The notes under the pieces were generated by a model, which was given only the letters and a program-made list of their open reading frames with translations, was not told the DNA's origin and ran no database searches. A DNA stretch of 6,080 nucleotides from CAITQP01 sp964533145 (GTDB lineage: Bacteria; Patescibacteriota; Minisyncoccia; Phycocordibacterales; UBA9973), in contig CAZHLG010000024.1 of the NCBI GenBank assembly GCA_964533145.1, positions 1-6,080 on the forward strand, given 5' to 3'. Both the position numbers and the translations under genes were made by a program. This document shows positions 1-5,639 of the stretch, piece after piece. Numbering within the stretch: the first letter of the stretch is position 1; each line of letters opens with the position of its first letter.

Positions 1-392
1 TTGTTCTCCGTGTCGGAAAGCTCGCGCTGGAGTTCGAGGAAGTTCGTGTTGGCTTTGAGCTCCGGGTACGCCTCGGCGACGGCAAAGACGCTCTTGAGCG
101 CGCCGGTGAGCATGTTCTCGGCCTCGGCGTGCGCGGCAGTCGGGCCGCCCGACTGCATGGCGCGGGCGCGGGCCTCGCTCACCTTCTCGAAGGCCGTCGA
201 CTCATGCGACGCGTAGCCCTTCACTGTGCTGACGAGATTCGGGATCAGATCGTAGCGGCGCTTGAGCTGGACCTCGATGTCGGCCCAGGCCTCCTGCGCG
301 CGGTTCTTGAGCGTGACGAAGCCATTATATGCGGCGATGGCCCACACGAGGAGCACTCCAAGCACTATGAGAATGATGATTGTCGTTGACAT
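1..392 (-). CDS. lemA: LemA family membrane-anchored protein (3' end cut by window edge)
   Basis: The first 130 residues of a LemA protein are visible, against a usual length of about 185. Residues 4-22 form one hydrophobic N-terminal membrane segment. The family core follows: LKNRAQEAW at 28-36, then QLKRRYDLIPNLV at 42-54, then the helical stretch with TVKGYASHE at 56-64. FAVAEAYPELKAN at 103-115 and NFLELQRELSDTEN at 117-130 are typical of the second conserved block. LemA proteins are helical, membrane-anchored and of poorly defined function; in many bacteria they sit beside HtpX-type proteases or TPM-domain proteins, which would lie beyond position 1 here. The ATG at 392 is the only start that leaves a complete membrane segment and family core. 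There is no Shine-Dalgarno sequence. An extended -10 box ends 6 nt upstream of the start, so the mRNA may be leaderless. Family assignment is secure; biological role is unknown. Confidence 0.95.
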   Translation of the reverse strand, partial: MSTTIIILIVLGVLLVWAIAAYNGFVTLKNRAQEAWADIEVQLKRRYDLIPNLVSTVKGYASHESTAFEKVSEARARAMQSGGPTAAHAEAENMLTGALKSVFAVAEAYPELKANTNFLELQRELSDTEN

Positions 393-398
393 GCATGC

Positions 399-407
399 AG
401 TATACCA
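399..407 (-). promoter_or_regulatory. Extended -10 promoter for lemA, probably leaderless
   Basis: Read on the minus strand, this is TGG followed by TATACT, which fits the TGnTATAAT extended -10 pattern with one mismatch in the hexamer. I see no good -35 box, and extended -10 promoters often lack one. Only 6 nt separate the hexamer from the lemA ATG, so initiation at the usual distance would fall on or next to the start codon. Inferred from sequence only. Confidence 0.6.
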
Positions 408-432
408 CGCGCAGGGCCCGCCTCAGTGGGTC

Positions 433-461
433 TTGTATCTTTTGCATAAATATGATATAAT
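433..461 (+). promoter_or_regulatory. Promoter for the DUF5670 gene, consensus extended -10
   Basis: Positions 453-461 read TGA followed by a perfect TATAAT (hexamer 456-461). A weak -35, TTGTAT at 433-438, matches only in its TTG and lies 17 nt upstream of the hexamer. The predicted transcription start is around 467-468, giving a leader of about 13 nt with no Shine-Dalgarno sequence. The surrounding AT-rich stretch (431-478) stands out from the GC-rich genes on both sides. It lies back to back with the lemA promoter, so the 88-nt gap at 393-480 is a divergent promoter region. Confidence 0.72.
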
Positions 462-480
462 TATATAAAATCAACCAGCT

Positions 481-633
481 ATGAGATCGCTTTTGTACGT
501 TATTGCCGTCATCCTTCTGATAGGATGGGCACTCGGAATGTTCGTCTGGAACGCAGGCAACATGATGTATATTTTGCTTGTACTTGCGGTCATCTCGTTC
601 CTGCTCGGCATCATCCGACGCGGCAAGATCTGA
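481..633 (+). CDS. DUF5670 (lmo0937-like) small two-helix membrane protein
   Basis: This 50-residue ORF begins MRSLLYVIAVILLIGWALG and ends GIIRRGKI before a TGA stop. It has two hydrophobic helices, about residues 4-22 and 28-45, joined by a short WNAGNMM turn and followed by a basic RRGK tail. That is the pattern of the lmo0937/DUF5670 family of roughly 50-residue membrane proteins: an ILLILWLLG-type first helix, then a xxIHILLVIA-type second helix. The function of the family is not established. The gene is flanked by a consensus promoter upstream and a strong terminator downstream, so it is probably a single-gene transcript. It is the only plus-strand gene here and uses more A/T-ending codons (ATA, AGA, TTG, GTA, ATT) than its neighbours; this may reflect its hydrophobic composition or a different origin. 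Confidence 0.85.
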   Translation: MRSLLYVIAVILLIGWALGMFVWNAGNMMYILLVLAVISFLLGIIRRGKI

Positions 634-653
634 ACAATCTGAGCGCACTACGC

Positions 654-681
654 AAAAACGGCCCCACAGGGCCGTTTTTTT
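654..681. terminator. Bidirectional intrinsic terminator between convergent genes
   Basis: Arms AAAAACGGCCC (654-664) and GGGCCGTTTTT (669-679) pair perfectly over 11 bp around a CACA loop. The T run at 675-681 serves the plus-strand DUF5670 transcript, and the A run at 654-658 reads as a U tract for the minus-strand secF transcript. The hairpin starts 20 nt after the DUF5670 stop and lies 16 nt past the secF stop, so it can end both transcripts. Confidence 0.93.
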
Positions 682-697
682 ATGCGCGCACAAGAGA

Positions 698-1603
698 CTA
701 TTTCTTACCCTTCTTCTTCCCCTGCCAGCGCTCAGCGAGCACGAGGAGCGGCGAAGCGACGAAGATCGAAGAGTACGTGCCGAAGAACATGCCCACGATG
801 AGAACAAGCGAGAAGTTCTTGGTCGAGGCCGGGCCGAAGAAGTACAGCGCCGCAAGCACGAGCAAGACGGTCAGCGAGGTGTTGATCGAACGCACGAAGG
901 TCTGGCTCAGGCTCATGCCGACGGTCTCCGGGAACGTCGATGCGATGCGGTTCTTGAGGTTCTCGCGGATGCGGTCGAAGACCACGATCGTGTCGGCGAC
1001 CGAGATGCCGAGCACTGTCAGAAGCGCGACGACGAAGAGCGTGTCGACCTCGGCGCCATGGAAATGGCCGAGCAGAGCGAAGACACCGGACGGAATCGCC
1101 ACGTCGTGCACGAGCGTTGCGATGGCGATGAGTCCGTACTTCCACGAAGACACCGGCTCGGAGACGCTGCGGAACGCATAGGCGATGAAGAACACGATGG
1201 CGATCACGACAAGGATGATGGCGACAACGGCCTTGCGGGCAAGCTCGCGGCCGACGGACGGTCCGATCGAAGTGAAGCTCTTCTGCGTGAGCGGATATGC
1301 GCCTTCGAGCGAAAGGTCGGAGACGACATCGGCGCGCTCGGTTTCCGAAAGCGGGCGGCTCTTCACGGAGAGGCCCTTCTCGCCCACCGACTGGACGATC
1401 GCGTCTTCGACGCCGTCAGCCTTGAGCACGTCCTGCACGCGCGTGAGCTCGGGACGGGTGTTCGAATATTCGAGCTCAAGGAGCGTGCCGCCTTTGAAGT
1501 CGATGCCGAGGCGCAGGCCGTACAGGGACACAGAAACGATCGAGCCGAGGAGAATCGCCGCGGAGATCGCGAGGAATACGAATTTGTGTTTGATGATGAA
1601 CAT
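698..1603 (-). CDS. secF: Protein translocase subunit SecF
   Basis: SecF pairs with SecD in the membrane complex that uses the proton gradient to help pull preproteins out of the SecYEG channel. The 301-residue product is of normal length. It has an N-terminal membrane segment (about 8-29), then LGIDFKGGTLLELEY at 32-46 opening the extracytoplasmic domain, then SIGPSVGRELARKA at 112-125. Five C-terminal helices follow, carrying the family motifs DTIVVFDRIREN (204-215), RSINTSLT (238-245) and FFGTYSSIFVASPLL (273-287). In the usual SVNDT motif, Asn is replaced by Ala at 203. The tail is strongly basic (KKKGKK). The ATG lies 3 nt after the secD stop, indicating translation from a shared mRNA. 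There is no good Shine-Dalgarno sequence. This is the last gene of the run, followed by the terminator at 654-681. Confidence 0.97.
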   Translation of the reverse strand: MFIIKHKFVFLAISAAILLGSIVSVSLYGLRLGIDFKGGTLLELEYSNTRPELTRVQDVLKADGVEDAIVQSVGEKGLSVKSRPLSETERADVVSDLSLEGAYPLTQKSFTSIGPSVGRELARKAVVAIILVVIAIVFFIAYAFRSVSEPVSSWKYGLIAIATLVHDVAIPSGVFALLGHFHGAEVDTLFVVALLTVLGISVADTIVVFDRIRENLKNRIASTFPETVGMSLSQTFVRSINTSLTVLLVLAALYFFGPASTKNFSLVLIVGMFFGTYSSIFVASPLLVLAERWQGKKKGKK

Positions 1604-1606
1604 ACG

Positions 1607-3016
1607 TTACTTCGTGGTGGTTGCCTTAGCGGACGTGAATCCCGAACCGAAGAGGAATGCAGTCAGGCGCGAGCCGTCCCGTGTGGCCACGGAGCGGAGG
1701 AACAAGCGGCTGATGACGATGGCCGAGAGCATGGAGACGAGTACGCCGATGAGCAGCGTGAGCGCGAATCCGCGCACGAACGAGCCGCCGAACATCCAGA
1801 AGAGAATGAGCGAGGTGATGATGCTCGAGACGTTGGAGTCGCGGATCGAGGTCCACGCGCGGCCGAAGCCGGTCGAGATCGCATCGGCGAGGGCGCGGCC
1901 GCCTCGGAGCTCTTCTTTGATGCGCTCGAAAATGAGCACGTTCGCGTCAACGGCGATGCCGATCGATATGATGAAGCCGGCGATGGCCGCGGAAGAGATC
2001 GTCACGTTGAGGAACTTGAAGACAAAGAGCGTGAACGCGACGTAGATGCCGAGCGCGAGCACGGCAACGAGTCCCGGCAAGCGATACCAGAAAATGAGGA
2101 AGATCGCGATCGCGAGGAAGCCGATGATGCCGGCATACAGGCCGCGCTGCATTGCGGCGGCGCCGAGCGAGGGGCCGATGAGCTCGCTCGAGACGAGATG
2201 TATCGGAACCGGGAGCGCGCCGTACGAGAGCGAGCTGGCGAGCGCCTTGGCCTGCGCCGGCGTGAAATTGCCGGTGATCACGCCCTGGCCGCCCGTGATC
2301 TCCTGCTGGATGACCGGCTCGGAGATCGACTGCCCGTCGAGGAAAATTGCGAGTGTCTTGCCGATGTTCTCGCGCGTGATCTTCGCAAAGAGATCGCCGC
2401 CTTCTTTGGTGAAAGTGAGTCCGACATACGCGGCGCCGGTATTCTGGTCGAACTGCACGGCAGCGCTGTCGAGATAGCGGCCGGTAAGACCGGTGTCGAC
2501 GTACGCCGACGGCGTGACATCGATGATGCCGTCCTTGCCGACCTGCGCAGTCTGCGTGGAGCCGCCCTTGAGCTTGAACTCGAGCGTCGGCGTCTCGCCG
2601 ATCGTCTTCTCTGCCTGCGCGACGTCCGTCACGCCCGGAAGATCGACGATGAGCTGCTGGCTTCCCTGCGCGCCGATGCCGCCGTCCTTGATCTGCACGA
2701 GCGGCTCAAGCACGCCGAGCACGCCGGAGACCTGCTTGGAATTGACGCGCGCTTCGACGACGCCGCGGAGCACCTGCATCGCGCCGTCCACATCGGCTGG
2801 AGCGACGCCGGAAACGTCCGCCTCGTAGACGAGGTGGGTGCCGCCCGAAAGATCGAGACCGAGCTTGAATGCGTCAGGGTGCCGGTCGAAGAAGCTGGTA
2901 AGGATGGCCGGCTTGGCCGGAGCATGGCCGTTCACCGGCTCTGTCTTGTAGACATACAGGCCGACGAATGCGCCGATGATAAGGATGGCAAGGGCCCACA
3001 ATCGTTGTTTCAGCAT
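1607..3016 (-). CDS. secD: Protein translocase subunit SecD
   Basis: SecD is the larger partner of SecF in Sec-dependent protein export. The product has 469 residues. An N-terminal membrane helix (about 7-23) is followed by the P1 region opening with FKLGLDLSGGTHLVYEAD (50-67), the LIVDLPGV motif (122-129) and the block around TGRYLDSAAVQFD (178-190). SYGALPVPI (264-272) precedes five C-terminal membrane helices. These include GIAVDANVLIFERIKEEL (353-370), whose Asp357 and Arg365 match the conserved charged residues linked to proton coupling, and GFALTLLIGVLVSM (416-429). One oddity is about seven extra residues (SKQVSGV, 93-99) between the usual RVN and LGV.EP elements of P1. The gene starts 27 nt after the PAP2 stop; a poor AGG-like site precedes the ATG. 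Identity is certain from motif order and from the adjacent secF. Confidence 0.97.
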   Translation of the reverse strand: MLKQRLWALAILIIGAFVGLYVYKTEPVNGHAPAKPAILTSFFDRHPDAFKLGLDLSGGTHLVYEADVSGVAPADVDGAMQVLRGVVEARVNSKQVSGVLGVLEPLVQIKDGGIGAQGSQQLIVDLPGVTDVAQAEKTIGETPTLEFKLKGGSTQTAQVGKDGIIDVTPSAYVDTGLTGRYLDSAAVQFDQNTGAAYVGLTFTKEGGDLFAKITRENIGKTLAIFLDGQSISEPVIQQEITGGQGVITGNFTPAQAKALASSLSYGALPVPIHLVSSELIGPSLGAAAMQRGLYAGIIGFLAIAIFLIFWYRLPGLVAVLALGIYVAFTLFVFKFLNVTISSAAIAGFIISIGIAVDANVLIFERIKEELRGGRALADAISTGFGRAWTSIRDSNVSSIITSLILFWMFGGSFVRGFALTLLIGVLVSMLSAIVISRLFLRSVATRDGSRLTAFLFGSGFTSAKATTTK

Positions 3017-3019
3017 AAT

Positions 3020-3053
3020 GGGCCTATTTTTGCAGAAACGGCCCTATTTTGCA
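3020..3053. repeat. Imperfect tandem repeat with inverted GGGCC/GGCCC arms at the PAP2-secD junction
   Basis: Positions 3020-3034 and 3040-3053 are near-identical direct copies, reading on the minus strand TGCAAAAATAGGCCC and TGCAAAATAGGGCC. One copy spans the PAP2 stop codon and the other forms the secD leader. The GGGCC at 3020-3024 and GGCCC at 3040-3044 can also pair as a 5-bp stem around a 15-nt loop. The second arm extends to AAACGGCCC (3036-3044), identical to nine bases of the terminator arm at 656-664. The stem is too weak and lacks a proper U tract, so I do not call it a terminator. Confidence 0.5.
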
Positions 3054-3604
3054 ACCGATTTTTTTGAGACGTATTGGGCAAGGAAGTCGACGAGCGCAGC
3101 TGTAAAAATGCCGAGCAAATACCCGCCGACGATGTCGAGCGGCGTATGGACGCCGGCAACGATCCGCGCCGCGCCGACAGTGAGCGCGACAAGCCCGAGG
3201 AAGACGCCGGCGCGGCGCTCGATGAAAAAGACCGACACGGCCAGCGCGGAATAAAATGTCGCATGCCCCGACGGAAAGCCATAGTCCGTGAGTTTGAGCA
3301 GCGGCGTAAGATCGAAATTCAAGATGTCCGGCCGGCCGATCTTGAAATAATTCTTGAGCGCGACACTGCCGAGATACGCCCAGCCGACCGACACAAAGAC
3401 AAGTCCGAGGTTCAAGATGCGGCGACGAAGATCGCGAAGCGGGCGATGCGCGCCGTGTTTCGGAAGCGGCCGGAACATGATATATGCCACGGCCCACAGC
3501 ACGGCCAGCCCGCCAAGCGTCGTGCCGCAGAAAATCACGAACTTCGCCGCGGGAACGGAAAGGCCGTTGATGAATCCGACAGGACTGGTGACAAGCAGTT
3601 CCAT
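3044..3604 (-). CDS. PAP2-superfamily membrane phosphatase, possibly undecaprenyl-pyrophosphate phosphatase
   Basis: The 186-residue product has about five hydrophobic helices and all three phosphatase signature motifs. C1 is K84...R91-P92 (KNYFKIGRP, the KX6RP pattern). C2 is PSGH at 111-114. C3 is R147...H153...D157 (ARIVAGVHTPLD), with Ala146 in place of the usual Ser. In this family His153 is the nucleophile, His114 the acid/base and Asp157 its partner. Members remove phosphate from lipid phosphates. Lying in the same run as rodA, undecaprenyl pyrophosphate recycling (BcrC/PgpB-like) is the most attractive role, but phosphatidylglycerophosphate or another lipid phosphate cannot be excluded. 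The gene starts 12 nt after the folD stop through an unusual TATATAT stretch. The only ribosome-binding candidate is a TAGG that includes that stop codon, 11 nt from the ATG. Confidence 0.9.
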   Translation of the reverse strand: MELLVTSPVGFINGLSVPAAKFVIFCGTTLGGLAVLWAVAYIMFRPLPKHGAHRPLRDLRRRILNLGLVFVSVGWAYLGSVALKNYFKIGRPDILNFDLTPLLKLTDYGFPSGHATFYSALAVSVFFIERRAGVFLGLVALTVGAARIVAGVHTPLDIVGGYLLGIFTAALVDFLAQYVSKKSVAK

Positions 3605-3616
3605 ATATATGTATGC

Positions 3617-4450
3617 CTACGCGGCCAGACTCTCGGCGGCGGCCACGACATTCTGCATCAGCATGGCGACGGTCACCGGACCGACGCCGCCTGGCACCGG
3701 AGAGAGCGCGGATGCGATCGGTTCGACAGAATCGCGATCGACGTCTCCGGCGATCCCCCCGCCCGATTCGGACGTACCTGCGTCGATGACGATGGCGCCG
3801 TCGCGGAGCATGTCGCCCGTGATGAGTCCGGCCTGACCCGTCGCGCTGATGACGATGTCCGCCGAGCGGATGACCTCGCGCGCGTCCGGCGTGCTCGTGG
3901 TCACGGTATCGACGGCAACGCCGCGCGAGCGCAGAAGATGGGCCACCGGCCGGCCGACAAGCATGCCGTCCCCCACCATGGCGACGCTCATGCGTTCGAG
4001 GTCGGCATCGAGCGAATCAAGGATGGCGAGCACGGCCGCGGCCGTCGGATACACGAATGCCGGATCATCGGAATAAAATCGCTCGCTCGCCTCGCTCGAG
4101 AGCCCGTCGACATCCACCGCAAGCGGCACGGCATCAAGCACCGCCCGCGCATCGATGTGCGCCGGCAGCGGCAGCTGCACGATGAGCCCCGCCATGCCGG
4201 GCATGGCGGCGATGCGACCGACTTCGGAGACGAGCTCTTCGGTGGTGACCTCCTCGGGAAAACGCGCATCGTACGCCTCGATGCCAAGACTCTCGGCGAC
4301 GCGGCTTTTCATCTCCACGTACTGCACAGAGGCCGGATCGGTCCCGACAAGAACATCACAAAAGACCGGACGCATCGGCAAAGCCGCCACACGCTCCCTG
4401 AGACCAGCAAGTATCCTGTCGCGCAGCGCGCGTCCGTCGATGATATCCAT
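3617..4450 (-). CDS. folD: Bifunctional methylenetetrahydrofolate dehydrogenase / cyclohydrolase FolD
   Basis: FolD interconverts 5,10-methylene-, methenyl- and 10-formyl-tetrahydrofolate in the cytoplasm, supplying one-carbon units for purine and formyl-methionine synthesis. The 277-residue product is nearly full family length. Visible motifs are SVQYVEMK (41-48), with catalytic Tyr44 and Lys48; QLPLPAHID (92-100); DVDG (113-116); the Rossmann glycine motif GDGMLVGRP (160-168); and the signature PVPGGVGPVTVAML (251-264). Three sites are divergent. The usual PCTPxG loop reads YPTAAAV (134-140). The Lys of KDVDG is Val112. The Arg/Ala-Ser pair of GRSxxVG is Asp161-Gly162, which may change NADP preference. 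The gene begins 24 nt after the rodA stop with no Shine-Dalgarno sequence, and an extended -10 box lies 9 nt from the ATG. Confidence 0.95.
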   Translation of the reverse strand: MDIIDGRALRDRILAGLRERVAALPMRPVFCDVLVGTDPASVQYVEMKSRVAESLGIEAYDARFPEEVTTEELVSEVGRIAAMPGMAGLIVQLPLPAHIDARAVLDAVPLAVDVDGLSSEASERFYSDDPAFVYPTAAAVLAILDSLDADLERMSVAMVGDGMLVGRPVAHLLRSRGVAVDTVTTSTPDAREVIRSADIVISATGQAGLITGDMLRDGAIVIDAGTSESGGGIAGDVDRDSVEPIASALSPVPGGVGPVTVAMLMQNVVAAAESLAA

Positions 4451-4459
4451 TACCAGGCG

Positions 4460-4468
4460 ATTGTAGCA
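4460..4468 (-). promoter_or_regulatory. Possible internal extended -10 promoter for folD, near-leaderless
   Basis: On the minus strand the sequence is TGC followed by TACAAT, an extended -10 with one hexamer mismatch. It lies in the 24-nt rodA-folD gap. A weak -35-like TTCGAA (3 of 6 matches) falls inside the end of rodA, 18 nt upstream of the hexamer. Nine bases separate the hexamer from the folD ATG, so transcripts from it would have almost no leader. folD is also likely reached by transcription from further upstream, so this would be an additional promoter. Confidence 0.5.
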
Positions 4469-4474
4469 CGAAAA

Positions 4475-5638
4475 TCAGAGCCCTTCGAATTCTTTGGTGA
4501 GGTCTTCCGGATGCGCGCGGCGGGTGTGGCGGCGCATCGAACTGAGCAGGCCAAGCATGCCGTATTCGACGAGCAGGTGCGATCCCCCATAGCTCATGAA
4601 CGGCAGCGTGATGCCCGTCACCGGCATGACGCCGATGTTCATGCCCACGTTGATCAGAATATGCGCGACAAAAAGCACCATCACGCCGGCGGCAAAGAGC
4701 ATTTCGAAATTGCTCGCTCCGTGGAATCCGAGGCCGAGGATGCGCGCAAGCAGAAGGCCGTACAAGAGCAGCAGAAGCAGCGCGCCGACGTATCCCCACT
4801 CTTCTGCGAAGGCCGCGAAGATGAAGTCGGTCTGATACTCCGGAAGAAAGCGCAGCCGGGACTGAGTGCCGTAGCCGACACCCTTGCCGAGCACGCCGCC
4901 GGAACCGACGGCGATCACTGCCTGACGGGCGTTGTAGCCGCTGCCATGGATGTCGGAGAGTGGCGAAAAGAATGTCGTCAGGCGCGCCTTCTGGTACGGC
5001 TGGAAAACGAAAAGCCAGAGCCCGGCAAAGGCCGCCGCGCCGAGGCCGAAGAGCAGCAAGAGATGACGTTTGTTGATGCCCGCGACAAGCGCCATGCCGA
5101 GCCAGATCAGGCCGAGTATCATGGCCACGCCGAAGTCAGGCTCAAGAAAGACCAGCACGAAGAATATGAACGCGTAGGCGCCGGAGATGAACAGATGCCG
5201 CGCCTGCCCAATGGCGATATGTCGGCGGGAAAAATACTTGGCAAGGATCAGGATGAGCACGAGCTTCACGAAGTCGGACGGCTGCACCGAGACGCCGCCG
5301 AGCGAAAACCAGGCCTTCGCGCCGTTGACGGTATGGCCGAACGCGAGCACGGCGAGCGACAGCACGACCGCAAAAAGAAAAAGTCCCACGAGCACCTTGG
5401 TCTTTTTGAGGATGCTTGCGTCGATCGACGAGCAGACCAAAAACACCACGAGCGAGACGGCAAGCCAGGCGACCTGCCGGTCGAAGAACGCACTCTCGGC
5501 GCCGTATGACTGCATGGTCACGAGGCCGGCCGCGGTGATAGGCAGGGCGCACAGGAGCAGCACCCAATCGATGCGCCCGAAGATCCCTTTCTTCTCTTCC
5601 CCGTCGCCGCGCTCGCGGCGGATGCTGAAACCGAACAT
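4475..5638 (-). CDS. rodA: SEDS-family peptidoglycan glycosyltransferase RodA
   Basis: RodA polymerises lipid II into glycan strands during side-wall synthesis, normally with a class B penicillin-binding protein. The 387-residue product is a many-helix membrane protein with a short charged cytoplasmic N-terminus (1-22). Conserved SEDS blocks are visible: NGAKAWFSLGGVSVQPSDFVK (105-125, with Trp110), EPDFGVA (166-172), SGYNARQAVIAVGSGG (233-248) with GKGVGYGTQ (251-259), and FLPEYQTDFIFAAFAEEWG (264-282). Asp271 of TDFIF matches the essential aspartate of RodA proteins. MPVTGITLPFMSYGGS (338-353) favours RodA over FtsW. The ATG comes 1 nt after the stop of the preceding gene, suggesting coupled translation; no Shine-Dalgarno is present. 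The partner class B PBP is not in this window. RodA rather than a third SEDS type is likely but rests on motifs alone. Confidence 0.93.
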   Translation of the reverse strand: MFGFSIRRERGDGEEKKGIFGRIDWVLLLCALPITAAGLVTMQSYGAESAFFDRQVAWLAVSLVVFLVCSSIDASILKKTKVLVGLFLFAVVLSLAVLAFGHTVNGAKAWFSLGGVSVQPSDFVKLVLILILAKYFSRRHIAIGQARHLFISGAYAFIFFVLVFLEPDFGVAMILGLIWLGMALVAGINKRHLLLLFGLGAAAFAGLWLFVFQPYQKARLTTFFSPLSDIHGSGYNARQAVIAVGSGGVLGKGVGYGTQSRLRFLPEYQTDFIFAAFAEEWGYVGALLLLLLYGLLLARILGLGFHGASNFEMLFAAGVMVLFVAHILINVGMNIGVMPVTGITLPFMSYGGSHLLVEYGMLGLLSSMRRHTRRAHPEDLTKEFEGL

Positions 5639-5639
5639 G

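Noticed and set aside
390..397. CATGCATG palindrome at the lemA start as an operator
   Set aside because: Eight bases of self-complementarity are expected by chance and no second copy was found at the nearby promoter.
325..855. A 176-codon minus-strand reading frame across lemA's start, the DUF5670 gene and the secF end
   Set aside because: It runs antisense through the DUF5670 gene, through the terminator and through the divergent promoters, and its product is Arg/Ser-rich with no recognisable domain.
3020..3044. GGGCC/GGCCC hairpin as an intrinsic terminator before secD
   Set aside because: Only 5 bp of stem with a 15-nt loop and no U tract on the minus strand; secD lies 27 nt after the PAP2 gene and has no other promoter visible, so termination here is unlikely.
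578..3067. An 829-codon plus-strand reading frame opposite secD and secF
   Set aside because: Its translation is a low-complexity mix of Arg, Glu, Asp, His and Ala with no membrane segments or motifs, as expected from the complement of GC-rich genes. The minus strand carries unmistakable SecD and SecF.
3605..3616. TATATAT stretch before the PAP2 gene as a -10 promoter
   Set aside because: It touches the ATG and has no extended TG element or -35 at a suitable distance; the 12-nt gap after folD is more simply an operon junction.
3074..5509. An 811-codon plus-strand reading frame opposite the PAP2 gene, folD and rodA
   Set aside because: Same charged low-complexity composition and it crosses three well-supported minus-strand genes and their boundaries. 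It is an antisense shadow of codon bias.
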